Shown: positions 43,362 to 53,605, counted from the first letter of the stretch. The stretch is DNA of 64,000 nt from Gallaecimonas sp045291545 (GCF_045291545.1 NZ_CP149514.1:310001-374000); one strand, 5' to 3'. Notes: generated by a model from the sequence alone, not told the origin. Translations and numbers: made by a program.

Positions 43362-44270
43362 ATGACAACATTTGCATCCCGGCCAGGCCGCGCCGCCCTG
43401 GCACAGTTACTCTACCCCCAAAGTTCATTTTACGGCGCAAAACGTCGTTGTATCTTTTGGGCGCGTAGCCTGGCGTTCGGCCAAACCTACCGTCAGGCAT
43501 TGGCACTGGCGCAAACGCCGGCTTTTACGCCAGTAATGACCCAGCATCCGAAAACTCTGGAAAAAGCCTTCCGGCCCTATTTGCGGCGTGGCTTGCTACC
43601 GCAGCAGCGGCTGGCTTTGATTGCTGGCCATTACCGATTGCTGGCGCAACATTGGTCATCAGAGCAGCTAACTCGTTTCTTAGTGGAAGGAATGACCCTG
43701 GCGACCCTGATGGGCCCTGATGAACAACCGGTGCTGGTGCGCTTGCGTTCATTGTCGCGGTTTCAGCGCGAGGGCGAGTTGACAATCGTGCTGGAAATGG
43801 CCGGTGAGGTATTTTATGCCGCTACCGTGCTTTTGGGTGAAACCCCCCAAGGCCAGGTATGTTTGTGGGTTGGCGGCTTACAAGGGCCAGCTAAAGATGC
43901 GTTCAGTGATAGCAGCATTCGTGATCTGACCCGCCAATGGTTTGGCCTGCGCCCCAAGGCCTTGATGGTGACCCTGGTCAGCTATCTTGCCGAGGCCTGG
44001 GGCTGCCAGCAGATCTATGCGGTTGCTACTGAGGGGCATGTGTTGGCAAGTCGTCGTTATCGTGGTCGTGACAAACTGAAAACGGACTATAACGGCCTCT
44101 GGGCAGAAAGTGGTGGCCAGGCACTGGATGCCATGAGCTGGCAATTACCGCTGCAGCCACCACGCAAGCCCCTGGAAGAGATCGCCAGTAAAAAGCGCAG
44201 CCAGTATCGTAAGCGCTATGAGTGGCTGGATAGCTTGCAAGAGGCTCTTTTTAGTCAACTGACAGCCTGA
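43362..44270 (+). CDS. DUF535 (VirK/YbjX-like) protein
   Basis: The 302-residue protein resembles the DUF535 family, which includes E. coli YbjX and Shigella/Salmonella VirK, linked in other species to envelope stress or virulence; the biochemical role is not known. Visible markers are RCIFWARSL near the N-terminus, GDxFYAATVLLG-like strands in the middle, and a basic C-terminal segment KKRSQYRKRYEWLD. No signal peptide is evident. Start choice is uncertain: ATG 43362 is preferred, with GTG 43332 and TTG 43305 in frame upstream. Confidence 0.8.
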   Translation: MTTFASRPGRAALAQLLYPQSSFYGAKRRCIFWARSLAFGQTYRQALALAQTPAFTPVMTQHPKTLEKAFRPYLRRGLLPQQRLALIAGHYRLLAQHWSSEQLTRFLVEGMTLATLMGPDEQPVLVRLRSLSRFQREGELTIVLEMAGEVFYAATVLLGETPQGQVCLWVGGLQGPAKDAFSDSSIRDLTRQWFGLRPKALMVTLVSYLAEAWGCQQIYAVATEGHVLASRRYRGRDKLKTDYNGLWAESGGQALDAMSWQLPLQPPRKPLEEIASKKRSQYRKRYEWLDSLQEALFSQLTA

Positions 44271-44478
44271 TTCCCTTCACTTTTCTGGATTCTTAGCGGG
44301 CGATTAAAGCGTATTCAATAAGGTGTTTTTCGTACTTAATTGTGATGATTTGTGGCGCTCGTCCCGTTTTTTCTTTTCATATGTAATTCAGGCGAGTTAA
44401 AAGTTTGACGCCTTGCTGAATCGATGGCGTAAAGTGTTAGACTTGAGTTAATTTACTTCCTACCCCAAGGCGATTGTT

Positions 44479-47400
44479 ATGCGTTATTGGTTGTTTGGCT
44501 TCTGGCTACTGGCAAGTTGCAGTGTCCTGGCTCAACCACGCGACATGATCATGCGCCAATGGAGCACGCAGCAAGGGCTCAACTACGGCTGGATCAATGA
44601 CATCCAGCAAGATGTGCGGGGTAATATCTGGGCTGCGTCGGAAAGTGGTCTCTATCGGTTAACTCAAACCAAAGCCTTACAAGTACCGCTACCTGCCGGT
44701 ACGGATCAGCTGATTTATTTTTTGGTGCCGGACGGTCAAAGCGGTCTTTATGTTGGCACCGGTAATAGCTTGCTGCACTTATCACCCAGCGGGGGATTGC
44801 AAACTCTCACCGACAGCAAGGTAAACCCATTACTGCGTAATGGTGGTCTTTACAGTGCGACCTTGTTCAACACGCAGTTATGGGTGCTTACCGCCAATGG
44901 CCAGTTGACCCGTTGGAGCGGCGACCAGCTGCAGGCTGTGACCGCCGTTGATAAAAACATCGCCTGGCGACAAGTGACGCACGATAAGCGTTTTTTGTAT
45001 CTGTTATCCACTAACCTCATCAGAGCGGTTGACCCACAAAGCAACCAACAGTTTTCTTTGACATGGCAGCCAGGCAAGGACGGTACGCCGAAGAGCCTTT
45101 ATGTCGACCAACAACAACGCCTGTGGCTGGCCAGTGAAAATGGCCTGTTTCAGCTCACCCTGCAAAAAGGGCAATGGCAGGTCAATGCGGTGTTGCGAGG
45201 TCACTACTTCCGGCAAATGACTGATGACGGCCATGGCGGCCTATATCTGACCGGGCGTTACGGTGTGCAGCATTACAATATCCAGACCGGTAAGCTGGAC
45301 GATTACACGCAGCAAATTGCCGAAAAGACCCAGATTGAAGGCTTGATCCCCATCTTTCGCGACCATAACGGCCTGATTTGGGCGGGAGCCTTGGGTGAGG
45401 GGCTGCTGGCGATGATCCCCAAGGCGTCAAAACCGCTGGCGCAGTACAACAAGCAAACCTCGCCGGCCCTGACTTCTAATCAAGTCTGGAGCATTGTGCC
45501 GGAGCACAATACGGTCTGGCTGGCCACCGATGCCGGCCTGGAAAAAATACAGGGTAATGAGCATCAACTGTACCGGCCGGCGAATTTTGGTATCAATGAT
45601 GGTTTTTATGCGGTGAGTCGCTACGGCCAGCAGATAGCGGTTTGCGGCCTGACCGGCTTTTATCTATTTGACCCTGCTAGCGCACAATTTCAGCAGCCTT
45701 TGGCTAAGTCCCCGTGGGCGGGGAAAACCTGCATGGGTATGGCCAAAGACGGCGATACACTACTGATTGGTGGCCCCGAACATCTGGTGCGCTGGTCGCC
45801 GACGCAGGTTCAAGGCTGGTCACGGGATGCCAACGGCCGTGGCTTTGCTGATGTCAAAGTGTTTGTTCGTCAGGGGAAACGCTTGTGGGCGGCGGGCCGG
45901 GCAGGCTTGTTGGAATACAAAAATGAGCAATGGCATCGTATGCCCGATATTCCCGGCCATGTCATTAATGCCCTGCAGGTTATGGATGATCATCGGTTGC
46001 TGGTGGGCTTTGATAGCCATGGCGTCTGGCAGGTCGATACCAGTGGTGCCGAACCGGTGTGGACCAATCTTTCCGAAAAGTGGCAACTGCCCAATGAAAC
46101 GATCTTTTTCATCCGCAAATATGCATCAACCTATTACATCGGCTTGCAGGATGTGCTGGTGCGAGTGCAGCCTCAGCCGGAACTGAAAATTGATGCTTTT
46201 TTCCAGGAAGATGGCCTGCCCGATAGTGAGCTGAACGAAGGGGCTGCCACCATGACCGCCGATGGCACCTTATGGATCGGCAGTGTGCATGGGGTGGCGG
46301 CGTTTACTCATGGCAGCCTGAAACACCGTTTAAGCAATATGCATAGTGGCATCATCAGTGTTGCGGCAACGGATGCCAAGGGGCAAACCAATACCTACTG
46401 GTATGAAAATCAGTTACCCAAAGCACTGCCGGCGGACCTGTCGATGTTGCGTATTCAGGTGGGTTCGCAAAACTACGCCTCGACCCGGCCACCGGCCATT
46501 CGCTACCTGTTGCATGGCCGTGGTAAGCCCATTGAGCTGGCTTCCGAATCCCCTATTTATGTGGGTAATCCCAGCTTTGGTAGCCACCAGCTTAAAGTCT
46601 GGTTCAAGCATAATGGTTTGTGGAGCAACAATGCGGCGGTTTTGAATTTTACCGTTGCCACTCCGTGGTTTCGCACCTGGTGGTTTTACAGCCTGCTGAT
46701 ATTACTTGGCCTGAGCATTATGTTGGCAGTGGCCTATAACCGTCGTCGCCACCACCAGCAATTACAGCGGGCCTACCGCTTAGTCACTGAATCCGAACAG
46801 CAGCTACGAACAGCGCTACATGGCGCCAACGCCAACAGCTGGGACTGGCGAGCCGACGATGACCGTTTTCATATCAACCGGGCCGACGTTAAGCGGCCAG
46901 GTGAAGACATCGGCGTCTTGCTCAAGCCTGAGGAAGTGCCCCTGCACCCTGATGATAAAAAGCCGGTATTTCGGGCCTGGTTTGACCATCTTCGCGGTGA
47001 AGTTGACCGTTATGATGTGGAATACCGGCTGCTGTTAGAAGAGGGTATTCGCTGGTTTCACGTGATAGGGAAGGTGGTTGAACGGAATGCCGATGGCAAG
47101 CCTCAACGCATCTCCGGTATCTACCAGGATATTACCGAACGTAAATTGCTTGAAGGGGAAGTGACCCTGTATGCCCGGGCGTTTGAAAATACCGCCGAAG
47201 GGGTGATGATCCTCGATAGTCGCCGCCGGGTGTTGTCATCCAACCCGGCGGTAGCAGCCATTTCCGGTTACAGCCGGCAGACTTTGATTGGCCAGCCCCT
47301 GGCATTTTTGATGCCCAGTGAAGATGACGACAGCGAGCTATGGCTCAATGTCGATAACAGCGGGGCCTGGACCGGAGAAACCAAGCTGCGCCGTAAAGAC

Positions 47401-48834
47401 GGCAGTGAGTGCGTCACCTGGCTTAATGTTTCGCAGATGAGTGACCCACTTTCGAGTCGCCACAACTATGTGGTGGTGTTCTCGGATATGACCGAACGTA
47501 AAGCCGCCGAGTCAGAGCTGCGCCGGCTGGCCAATTACGATGTGCTGACCGGCTTACCGAATCGGGCGCTGTTTATGCAGACCTTGACTCAGTCATTGGC
47601 GGAGGCCAAGCGCCATGACCGGCGTATGGCTTTGTTGTTTATGGACTTGGATCGCTTTAAAACGGTGAATGATACCTATGGTCACCGGGTTGGCGACGGC
47701 TTGCTGATTGAGGCGGCCAACCGTTTACGTGAACGGATCAGCAGCCGTGATACCGTAGCGCGCCTCGGTGGTGATGAATTTGTGGTGATTATTCACGATG
47801 TAGAGTCACCAGAAGCGCTGATCCCCATCTGCGAGAGCCTGCTGCAGGCGTTGTCCGATCCTTTCCAGATTTATGGCCGGGAATTTTTCTTGTCCACCAG
47901 TATTGGTATCAGCCTGTTTCCTGATGATGGCCAGCAACCAGAAACCCTGCTGCGCAACGCCGATATGGCTATGTATCACGCCAAGGACGAAGGCCGTAAC
48001 AACATGCAGTTCTACTGTCATGACCGTAATGCCGAGGCGATGCGCTTGATTCAGCTGGAAAGTGACTTGCGGCTTGCTCTGGAGCGTGATGAGTTCTTTG
48101 TCACCTTCCAGCCTCAGGTTGATGTGCTGGAAGGGGAGAAGGTGGTTGCGGTTGAAGCGTTAGTGCGCTGGCAACACCCCCGTGATGGCTTGATCAGCCC
48201 CGATACCTTTATCAAGGTTGCCGAAAATACCGGGCTGATTGCCAACCTGGATAACTTCGTGATGCGCCATGCCATGGCCGGTGTGGCCGAGATAGCGCAA
48301 AGCAGCGAGCAACATCAGCTTAGCCTCAGCGTCAATATTTCCGCGGCCCACTTCCGCCAGCATGACTTTGTGCAGCAGGTCGAGGAATTGTTGGTTCAGA
48401 CGCACTTTCCTGCGGATAAACTCTGCCTGGAGATCACCGAATCGACGTTGATGCGGGAAGTGGGTACGGCCCGCGAGCATTTGATGGCGCTGAGCAAACT
48501 AGGAATAAAAGTCGCCGTTGATGATTTCGGCACCGGTTATTCGTCATTAGCCTATCTGAAGCAATTTGCCGTTAACGAACTGAAGGTGGATAAGTCCTTT
48601 GTCCACGATCTGGCCGACAGCGAAGCTGATGCTGCTATTGTCCGGTCAGTGGTGGACCTGGCCCGTAACCTTAACCTCAAAGTAGTGGCCGAAGGAGTGG
48701 AAACGGAGCAGCAGCTGGACCTGTGTCTGGCGCTCGGATGTTACCGGGTACAGGGTTACTACTACGCACGGCCGATGATACTGCCCGACCTGAAACAGTG
48801 GCTGCTGGCCTCAAATGGCGAGCGGGCGCGCTGA
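44479..48834 (+). CDS. Two-component propeller / PAS / GGDEF / EAL signalling protein
   Basis: This predicted cyclic-di-GMP enzyme has a large periplasmic sensor. The 1451 residues comprise a signal peptide (about 1–18, ending VLA), beta-propeller repeats (about 25–640), a Y_Y_Y-like domain (about 645–725), one membrane helix (about 733–754), and a PAS domain with PAC-type segment (about 778–890). A second PAS (about 896–1010) and the GGDEF domain (motif 1097–1101) follow, then EAL (motif 1226–1228). The EAL catalytic set (ExLxR, DDFGTG at 1348, K, ExxE) looks complete. The inhibitory RxxD site before GGDEF is absent. The overall output, synthesis or breakdown, cannot be told. Confidence 0.92.
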   Translation: MRYWLFGFWLLASCSVLAQPRDMIMRQWSTQQGLNYGWINDIQQDVRGNIWAASESGLYRLTQTKALQVPLPAGTDQLIYFLVPDGQSGLYVGTGNSLLHLSPSGGLQTLTDSKVNPLLRNGGLYSATLFNTQLWVLTANGQLTRWSGDQLQAVTAVDKNIAWRQVTHDKRFLYLLSTNLIRAVDPQSNQQFSLTWQPGKDGTPKSLYVDQQQRLWLASENGLFQLTLQKGQWQVNAVLRGHYFRQMTDDGHGGLYLTGRYGVQHYNIQTGKLDDYTQQIAEKTQIEGLIPIFRDHNGLIWAGALGEGLLAMIPKASKPLAQYNKQTSPALTSNQVWSIVPEHNTVWLATDAGLEKIQGNEHQLYRPANFGINDGFYAVSRYGQQIAVCGLTGFYLFDPASAQFQQPLAKSPWAGKTCMGMAKDGDTLLIGGPEHLVRWSPTQVQGWSRDANGRGFADVKVFVRQGKRLWAAGRAGLLEYKNEQWHRMPDIPGHVINALQVMDDHRLLVGFDSHGVWQVDTSGAEPVWTNLSEKWQLPNETIFFIRKYASTYYIGLQDVLVRVQPQPELKIDAFFQEDGLPDSELNEGAATMTADGTLWIGSVHGVAAFTHGSLKHRLSNMHSGIISVAATDAKGQTNTYWYENQLPKALPADLSMLRIQVGSQNYASTRPPAIRYLLHGRGKPIELASESPIYVGNPSFGSHQLKVWFKHNGLWSNNAAVLNFTVATPWFRTWWFYSLLILLGLSIMLAVAYNRRRHHQQLQRAYRLVTESEQQLRTALHGANANSWDWRADDDRFHINRADVKRPGEDIGVLLKPEEVPLHPDDKKPVFRAWFDHLRGEVDRYDVEYRLLLEEGIRWFHVIGKVVERNADGKPQRISGIYQDITERKLLEGEVTLYARAFENTAEGVMILDSRRRVLSSNPAVAAISGYSRQTLIGQPLAFLMPSEDDDSELWLNVDNSGAWTGETKLRRKDGSECVTWLNVSQMSDPLSSRHNYVVVFSDMTERKAAESELRRLANYDVLTGLPNRALFMQTLTQSLAEAKRHDRRMALLFMDLDRFKTVNDTYGHRVGDGLLIEAANRLRERISSRDTVARLGGDEFVVIIHDVESPEALIPICESLLQALSDPFQIYGREFFLSTSIGISLFPDDGQQPETLLRNADMAMYHAKDEGRNNMQFYCHDRNAEAMRLIQLESDLRLALERDEFFVTFQPQVDVLEGEKVVAVEALVRWQHPRDGLISPDTFIKVAENTGLIANLDNFVMRHAMAGVAEIAQSSEQHQLSLSVNISAAHFRQHDFVQQVEELLVQTHFPADKLCLEITESTLMREVGTAREHLMALSKLGIKVAVDDFGTGYSSLAYLKQFAVNELKVDKSFVHDLADSEADAAIVRSVVDLARNLNLKVVAEGVETEQQLDLCLALGCYRVQGYYYARPMILPDLKQWLLASNGERAR

Positions 48835-48918
48835 AACATTTGCTAAAGAAGTGTCACTTTGCCTGTCTGCGCTGGCTTTGTAGACTGGCTAACTGACTAT
48901 TCGACCAAGGATAACTAC

Positions 48919-50997
48919 ATGAAAAACGTTACTCGCGTCGCACTGGCTGTCGCACTGGGCCTTGGCCTGGCTGCCTGTGCCCAGCAGAGCGAAACGGCTA
49001 AAACGCAGCCGGTCAAAGCAGCACAACCGTCAACCCAGAGCACTCTGGTATCGGGTATCGATACTGCCAACTTTGATAAGTCCGTGTCTCCTGATCAGGA
49101 CTTTTATCACTACGTTAACGGCACTTGGCTGAAGAACACGCCGATCCCGGCAGACAAGTCCAACTATGGTGCTTTTTCCAAGCTGTATGAAAACAGCCAG
49201 AAAGCCCTGCGTACCATCATTGAAGAAGACGCCGCCAAAACTGATGCTACAGAGGGTTCCAACGCCCAGAAAATTGGCGACTTCTACAAGTCCTATATGA
49301 ACACCGCCCAGATTGAAAAACTGGGCCTGACGCCGATCAAGGGCGAATTAAACGCCATTGAGAAGGTGAAAACCCACTCTGGTGTAGCAGAACTGATGGG
49401 CAAGCTGGCCGTGGAAGGGGTCGATGCCCCCTTTGGCTTCTACGTTTACGCTGATGCCAAGCATTCCATGAAAAATGCCGCTTATGTTGGCCAGTCCGGT
49501 CTGGGCCTGCCAAACCGCGACTACTACCTGGATAAATCCGAGAAATACCAGAAAATCCGCCAAGCCTACGTGAGCTACGTTGCCGACATGCTCGGTATGG
49601 CGGGTTTTGACCATCCGCAAAAGCGTGCCAAAGAGGTGCTGGCGGTAGAAACCAAGCTGGCCAAGGTACAGTGGGACAAGGTGAAAAACCGCGATCCTAA
49701 TGCCACCTACAACAAAATGTCTTTGGCCAAACTCGGCACCATGCTGCACAGCTTCAACTTTGGTAAATATGCCAAGGCCAGCGGTCTGAACCAGGCCAGT
49801 GATGTCATTGTCAGCCAGCCGTCTTACTTTACTGATTTCGGCAAGCTGTTTGGTCAGGTGCCGGTTGATACCTGGCGCTCATACATGGGCTTCCAGCTGC
49901 TGGACGGCGTTGGCAAGCTGTTGCCGAAGAAATTCGCTGACCGCCGCTTTGCCTTCCATGGTACTGAACTGTCAGGTGTTACCGAGCAGTCTCCGCGCTG
50001 GAAACAGGCGGTCAATGCAACTGACGACGTGCTGGGCATGATGGTGGGTAAAGAGTACGTCAAACGCTACTTCAAACCTGAAGCCAAACAGCGTATGGAG
50101 CACATGGTCCACAACCTGCTCAAGGCTTATGGCGCGTCCATCAAAGAACTGGACTGGATGAGCCCGGAAACCAAAACTGCGGCGCTGGCCAAACTGGCCA
50201 AGTTCACTACTAAGATCGGCTACCCCGACAAGTGGAAGTCATACGATGGCCTGACCATCAAAGCCGGCGACCTGGTGGGCAACTACCGCCGCTACGCAGC
50301 TTTTGAAGTCAAGGACATGCTCGACAAGCTGAAAAAGCCTGTTGATCGCAGCGAGTGGGGTATGACGCCGCAAACGGTTAACGCCTACTACAACCCGGTT
50401 GCCAATGAAATCGTCTTCCCGGCCGCCATCTTGCAGCCGCCGTTCTTTAACATGAACGCGGATGATGCCGTCAACTACGGTGGTATCGGTGCGGTGATCG
50501 GCCATGAAATCGGCCACGGCTTTGACGACTCCGGCGCCAACTTCGACGGTGACGGTAACCTGCGTAACTGGTGGACCAAGCAGGACTTGACCAAGTTCAA
50601 GGCCCGTACCACACAGCTGGCGGCCCAATACAGCGCTTATGCACCTTACCCGGATGCACACGTCAACGGTAAGTTCACCCTGGGTGAAAACATCGGTGAC
50701 CTGGGCGGCCTGACCATGGCCTACAAGGCATACCAAATGAGCCTGCACGGTAAACCGGCACCGGTTATCGACGGCTTTACCGGTGACCAGCGCTTTTTCA
50801 TCGGCTGGGCCCAGGTATGGCGTCGTAACTACCGCGAAGCGGAACTGCGCAAGCGCCTGAACACCGACCCGCATAGCCCCAGCATGTACCGTGCTAACGG
50901 TACTGTTGGCAACGTACCGGCCTTCTATAAGGCCTTCAACGTCAAGCCAGGCGACAAGATGTATATCGCGCCCGATAAACGCGTGAAGATCTGGTAA
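48919..50997 (+). CDS. M13 family zinc metallopeptidase, lipoprotein
   Basis: This is a neprilysin-like (PepO/M13) endopeptidase. The 692 residues start with a lipoprotein signal (LGLAAC, lipidated cysteine near residue 21), so it is anchored in the envelope. The zinc motif HEIGH is at 529–533, and the third ligand lies in the ENIGDLGG motif at E590. The mature chain has M13 N-terminal and catalytic domains of normal size. Start ATG 48919 is preferred; an upstream ATG at 48859 would bury the signal. It probably digests extracellular peptides. Confidence 0.93.
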   Translation: MKNVTRVALAVALGLGLAACAQQSETAKTQPVKAAQPSTQSTLVSGIDTANFDKSVSPDQDFYHYVNGTWLKNTPIPADKSNYGAFSKLYENSQKALRTIIEEDAAKTDATEGSNAQKIGDFYKSYMNTAQIEKLGLTPIKGELNAIEKVKTHSGVAELMGKLAVEGVDAPFGFYVYADAKHSMKNAAYVGQSGLGLPNRDYYLDKSEKYQKIRQAYVSYVADMLGMAGFDHPQKRAKEVLAVETKLAKVQWDKVKNRDPNATYNKMSLAKLGTMLHSFNFGKYAKASGLNQASDVIVSQPSYFTDFGKLFGQVPVDTWRSYMGFQLLDGVGKLLPKKFADRRFAFHGTELSGVTEQSPRWKQAVNATDDVLGMMVGKEYVKRYFKPEAKQRMEHMVHNLLKAYGASIKELDWMSPETKTAALAKLAKFTTKIGYPDKWKSYDGLTIKAGDLVGNYRRYAAFEVKDMLDKLKKPVDRSEWGMTPQTVNAYYNPVANEIVFPAAILQPPFFNMNADDAVNYGGIGAVIGHEIGHGFDDSGANFDGDGNLRNWWTKQDLTKFKARTTQLAAQYSAYAPYPDAHVNGKFTLGENIGDLGGLTMAYKAYQMSLHGKPAPVIDGFTGDQRFFIGWAQVWRRNYREAELRKRLNTDPHSPSMYRANGTVGNVPAFYKAFNVKPGDKMYIAPDKRVKIW

Positions 50998-51035
50998 GCC
51001 AAAAAATGGTAAAACTAGCCTTCAGTTGAAGGTAT

Positions 51036-51068
51036 GACAGCCTCCCTCGGGAGGCTGTCGTGTTTCAT
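51036..51068 (+). terminator. Stem-loop after the M13 peptidase gene
   Basis: GACAGCCTCCC (51036–51046) and GGGAGGCTGTC (51049–51059) are a perfect 11-base inverted repeat with a minimal loop, 38 bases after the stop. The trailing GTGTTTCATTT is weakly T-rich, so this is a probable but imperfect terminator. Confidence 0.6.
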
Positions 51069-51085
51069 TTCCCAGGGAGAATATA

Positions 51086-53527
51086 ATGAGAAAAGCCCTT
51101 TTGCCTCTGGCCATGTCGGTGCTGTTAAGCGCCTGTGCCACGACCGAGCAAAATAACGCTGTTCCCGCGCCAAAAGCCCAGCCCGCTATTCAGGTTAAAG
51201 CCAATGTCACAGCCCGCGACGCCAGCGGCCACCCGACGCTGGCGCAAATCATGGCTAACCCGCAGTGGATCGCCCGCAGCCCGCAGCAGCCCTTTTTCGG
51301 CACTGACGGTAAGGTTTACTTCTGGCAACAGCGTAAAGACAGCGAACTGTACGATCTGATGACTTTGAACGGCGATAAAGCTGTGCAGGTGGCTGACAGT
51401 GACCGTTATCGCCATGTACCCGGCGGCGTTTGGCAGGGTGATCGTTACGCTTACAGCTATGAAGGCAATATTTACCTGGCCCAGAATAACCAGGTTCGTC
51501 AGCTGACCGGCAGCAATGAACGTGACAGCAAACCGCAGTTTCTCAATGATGGCCGGATTGCTTTTGTCCGTGGTGATGCCATTTACACTGTCACGCCGGC
51601 CACTGGTTTGGTGCGCCTGTTGGCCGCAGTAGAAATGAAAGATAAGCCGGAAGGGGTTACGGGCCCGAAAGGCTACCTGGCCACTGAGCAGAAAAAGCTG
51701 CTGCATTGGGTATCCAAAAAATACTACGACGATCCCAAGGCCAAGGAAGAGCAGCAACAGGCCCTGGAAAAAGCCAACCCGACAGCCAACCCGCAACCGT
51801 TCTATTTTGGTAAAGGCCGTCGGCTGGTCGAAATGAGCCTGTCCAAGGATGGCAAGCATCTGCTGGTGGTCACGGATAATGACCGCCCGGATCGCGCCAA
51901 AAAAGACATCATGCCCAACTATTTGGGCAAAAACGGTGAGATTGAAATTCGCCCGGTTCGCCAGCGCGTCGCCGACTGGCAACCAAACCCGCAGCGTTTC
52001 ACGCTAATTGATCTCACTGATCGCCACCGTCAGGATCTGCAATTGAGCGATCTGCCGGGTATCAATACCGATCCGCTGGCCAAGGTGCGGGCAGAAAACC
52101 GCAAAGCCGGCTACAAAGTGACACCATTCAAAGGCCCGCGGGCGGTACGGTTGATGGAAGACTGGGGCTGGTCACAGTCTGCCATGCAATGGAGTGATGA
52201 CGGCAAGCTGGCATTGCTGCTCGAAGCCCAGGACAACAAAGATCGCTGGCTGGTGACTGCCAACCTCAGCAATGGCCACCTGACCACCCAAAACCGCCTG
52301 CACGACGATGCCTGGGTCAACTACGACTACAACGACTTTGGCTGGCTCAGCAATGACCAGCTGTGGTTCCAGTCGGAGCAAAGTGGTTACTCACACCTGT
52401 ACGTGAAGCCGCTCACCGGCAAGGCTCGCCAGCTGGGTAAAGGTGCCTGGGTGGTGAGCAATCCGGTGTTGTCGAAAGACCACAAGAGCTTTTATTTCAA
52501 AGCCAATGTGAAGCACCCTGGGATCTATGAAGTTTACAAAGTCGATATTGCCAGCGGCGAGCGTACAGCCCTGACCGACCTCAATGGCATGACTGACTTT
52601 GTGCTGAGTCCGGATAACAGCCAGCTGCTGTTGACCCACTCTTCGGTACTGCACCCGCCGGAGCTGTATGCCATGGCTGCCAGCGGTGGCCAGCCCCAGC
52701 AACTGACCCATACCGTCTCCAAAGCCTTTATGGACAGCCCCTGGGTAGCACCCAAGATCATTGCTATTCCTAGCAGCCATACGGCGCAGCCGATCTACGC
52801 TAAGGTCTACCTGCCGAAAAACTTCGACCCGTCCAAGCATTATCCGGCGGTAGTGTTCAACCATGGCGCGGGTTATCTGCAAGAAGTGCACATGGGCTGG
52901 AGTGATTACTTCCGCGAGTTCATGTTCAACAGCCTGCTGGCTACCCATGGCTATGTGGTAATGGACATGGATTACCGGGCGTCCAAGGGCTATGGCCGTG
53001 ACTGGCGTACGGCCATTTACCGGCAGATGGGCCACCCGGAAGTACAGGATCTCAAGGACGGCGTTAACTACCTGGCCAGCCACTACAGCGTCGATAAAAG
53101 TCGGGTGGGCACCTACGGCGGCTCTTATGGTGGCTTCCTGACCTTCATGAGCCTCTACACGGCGCCTGATCTGTTCAAAGCCGGTGCTGCACTGCGGCCA
53201 GTGGGAGACTGGGCTAACTACAATGCACCTTATACCTCTAATATCCTGAACCTGCCGGGCAATGACCCTATTGCCTATAAGCGCAGTTCACCGATCTACT
53301 TTGCACAGAACCTGAAAAGCCAGCTTGTCATCATGTCCGGTATTTTGGATGACAATGTCTTCTTCCAGGATTCGGTACGGATGCTGCAGCGGTTGATTGA
53401 GCTACACAAGACCAACGACTTCAGCTTTGCGCCTTATCCGGTGGAACATCATGGTTTCCGTCAGCCTTCCAGCTGGCAAGATGAATACCAGCGGATCTAC
53501 AATTTGATGGAGAAAAACCTCAAGTAA
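51086..53527 (+). CDS. S9 family prolyl oligopeptidase-type peptidase, lipoprotein
   Basis: This is a serine peptidase of the dipeptidyl-peptidase IV/acylaminoacyl-peptidase type. The 813 residues begin with a lipoprotein signal (LLSAC, cysteine near residue 18). A beta-propeller domain spans about 60–560, and an alpha/beta hydrolase domain follows. The catalytic triad is readable: S680 in GGSYGG, D755 in ILDDNV, and H789 in EHHGF. It follows the M13 lipoprotein gene, and both probably feed on peptides from outside the cell. Confidence 0.93.
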   Translation: MRKALLPLAMSVLLSACATTEQNNAVPAPKAQPAIQVKANVTARDASGHPTLAQIMANPQWIARSPQQPFFGTDGKVYFWQQRKDSELYDLMTLNGDKAVQVADSDRYRHVPGGVWQGDRYAYSYEGNIYLAQNNQVRQLTGSNERDSKPQFLNDGRIAFVRGDAIYTVTPATGLVRLLAAVEMKDKPEGVTGPKGYLATEQKKLLHWVSKKYYDDPKAKEEQQQALEKANPTANPQPFYFGKGRRLVEMSLSKDGKHLLVVTDNDRPDRAKKDIMPNYLGKNGEIEIRPVRQRVADWQPNPQRFTLIDLTDRHRQDLQLSDLPGINTDPLAKVRAENRKAGYKVTPFKGPRAVRLMEDWGWSQSAMQWSDDGKLALLLEAQDNKDRWLVTANLSNGHLTTQNRLHDDAWVNYDYNDFGWLSNDQLWFQSEQSGYSHLYVKPLTGKARQLGKGAWVVSNPVLSKDHKSFYFKANVKHPGIYEVYKVDIASGERTALTDLNGMTDFVLSPDNSQLLLTHSSVLHPPELYAMAASGGQPQQLTHTVSKAFMDSPWVAPKIIAIPSSHTAQPIYAKVYLPKNFDPSKHYPAVVFNHGAGYLQEVHMGWSDYFREFMFNSLLATHGYVVMDMDYRASKGYGRDWRTAIYRQMGHPEVQDLKDGVNYLASHYSVDKSRVGTYGGSYGGFLTFMSLYTAPDLFKAGAALRPVGDWANYNAPYTSNILNLPGNDPIAYKRSSPIYFAQNLKSQLVIMSGILDDNVFFQDSVRMLQRLIELHKTNDFSFAPYPVEHHGFRQPSSWQDEYQRIYNLMEKNLK

Positions 53528-53540
53528 GTAGGACGGTTAA

Positions 53541-53568
53541 AAACGCCGCCTGCGGGCGGCGTTTCTTA
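53541..53568 (+). terminator. Intrinsic terminator after the S9 peptidase gene
   Basis: Stem AAACGCCGCC / GGCGGCGTTT with loop TGCG, then CTT. It begins 14 bases after the stop. Confidence 0.82.
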
Positions 53569-53605
53569 TACCTTGGTACAAATTCAAATCTGCTCATAAA
53601 ATCGC

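Noticed and set aside
44271..44478. A promoter for the GGDEF–EAL gene at TTGACG (44405–44410)
   Set aside because: The 17-base partner (CGTAAA) is a poor -10, so I could not support a promoter call although one must be present nearby.
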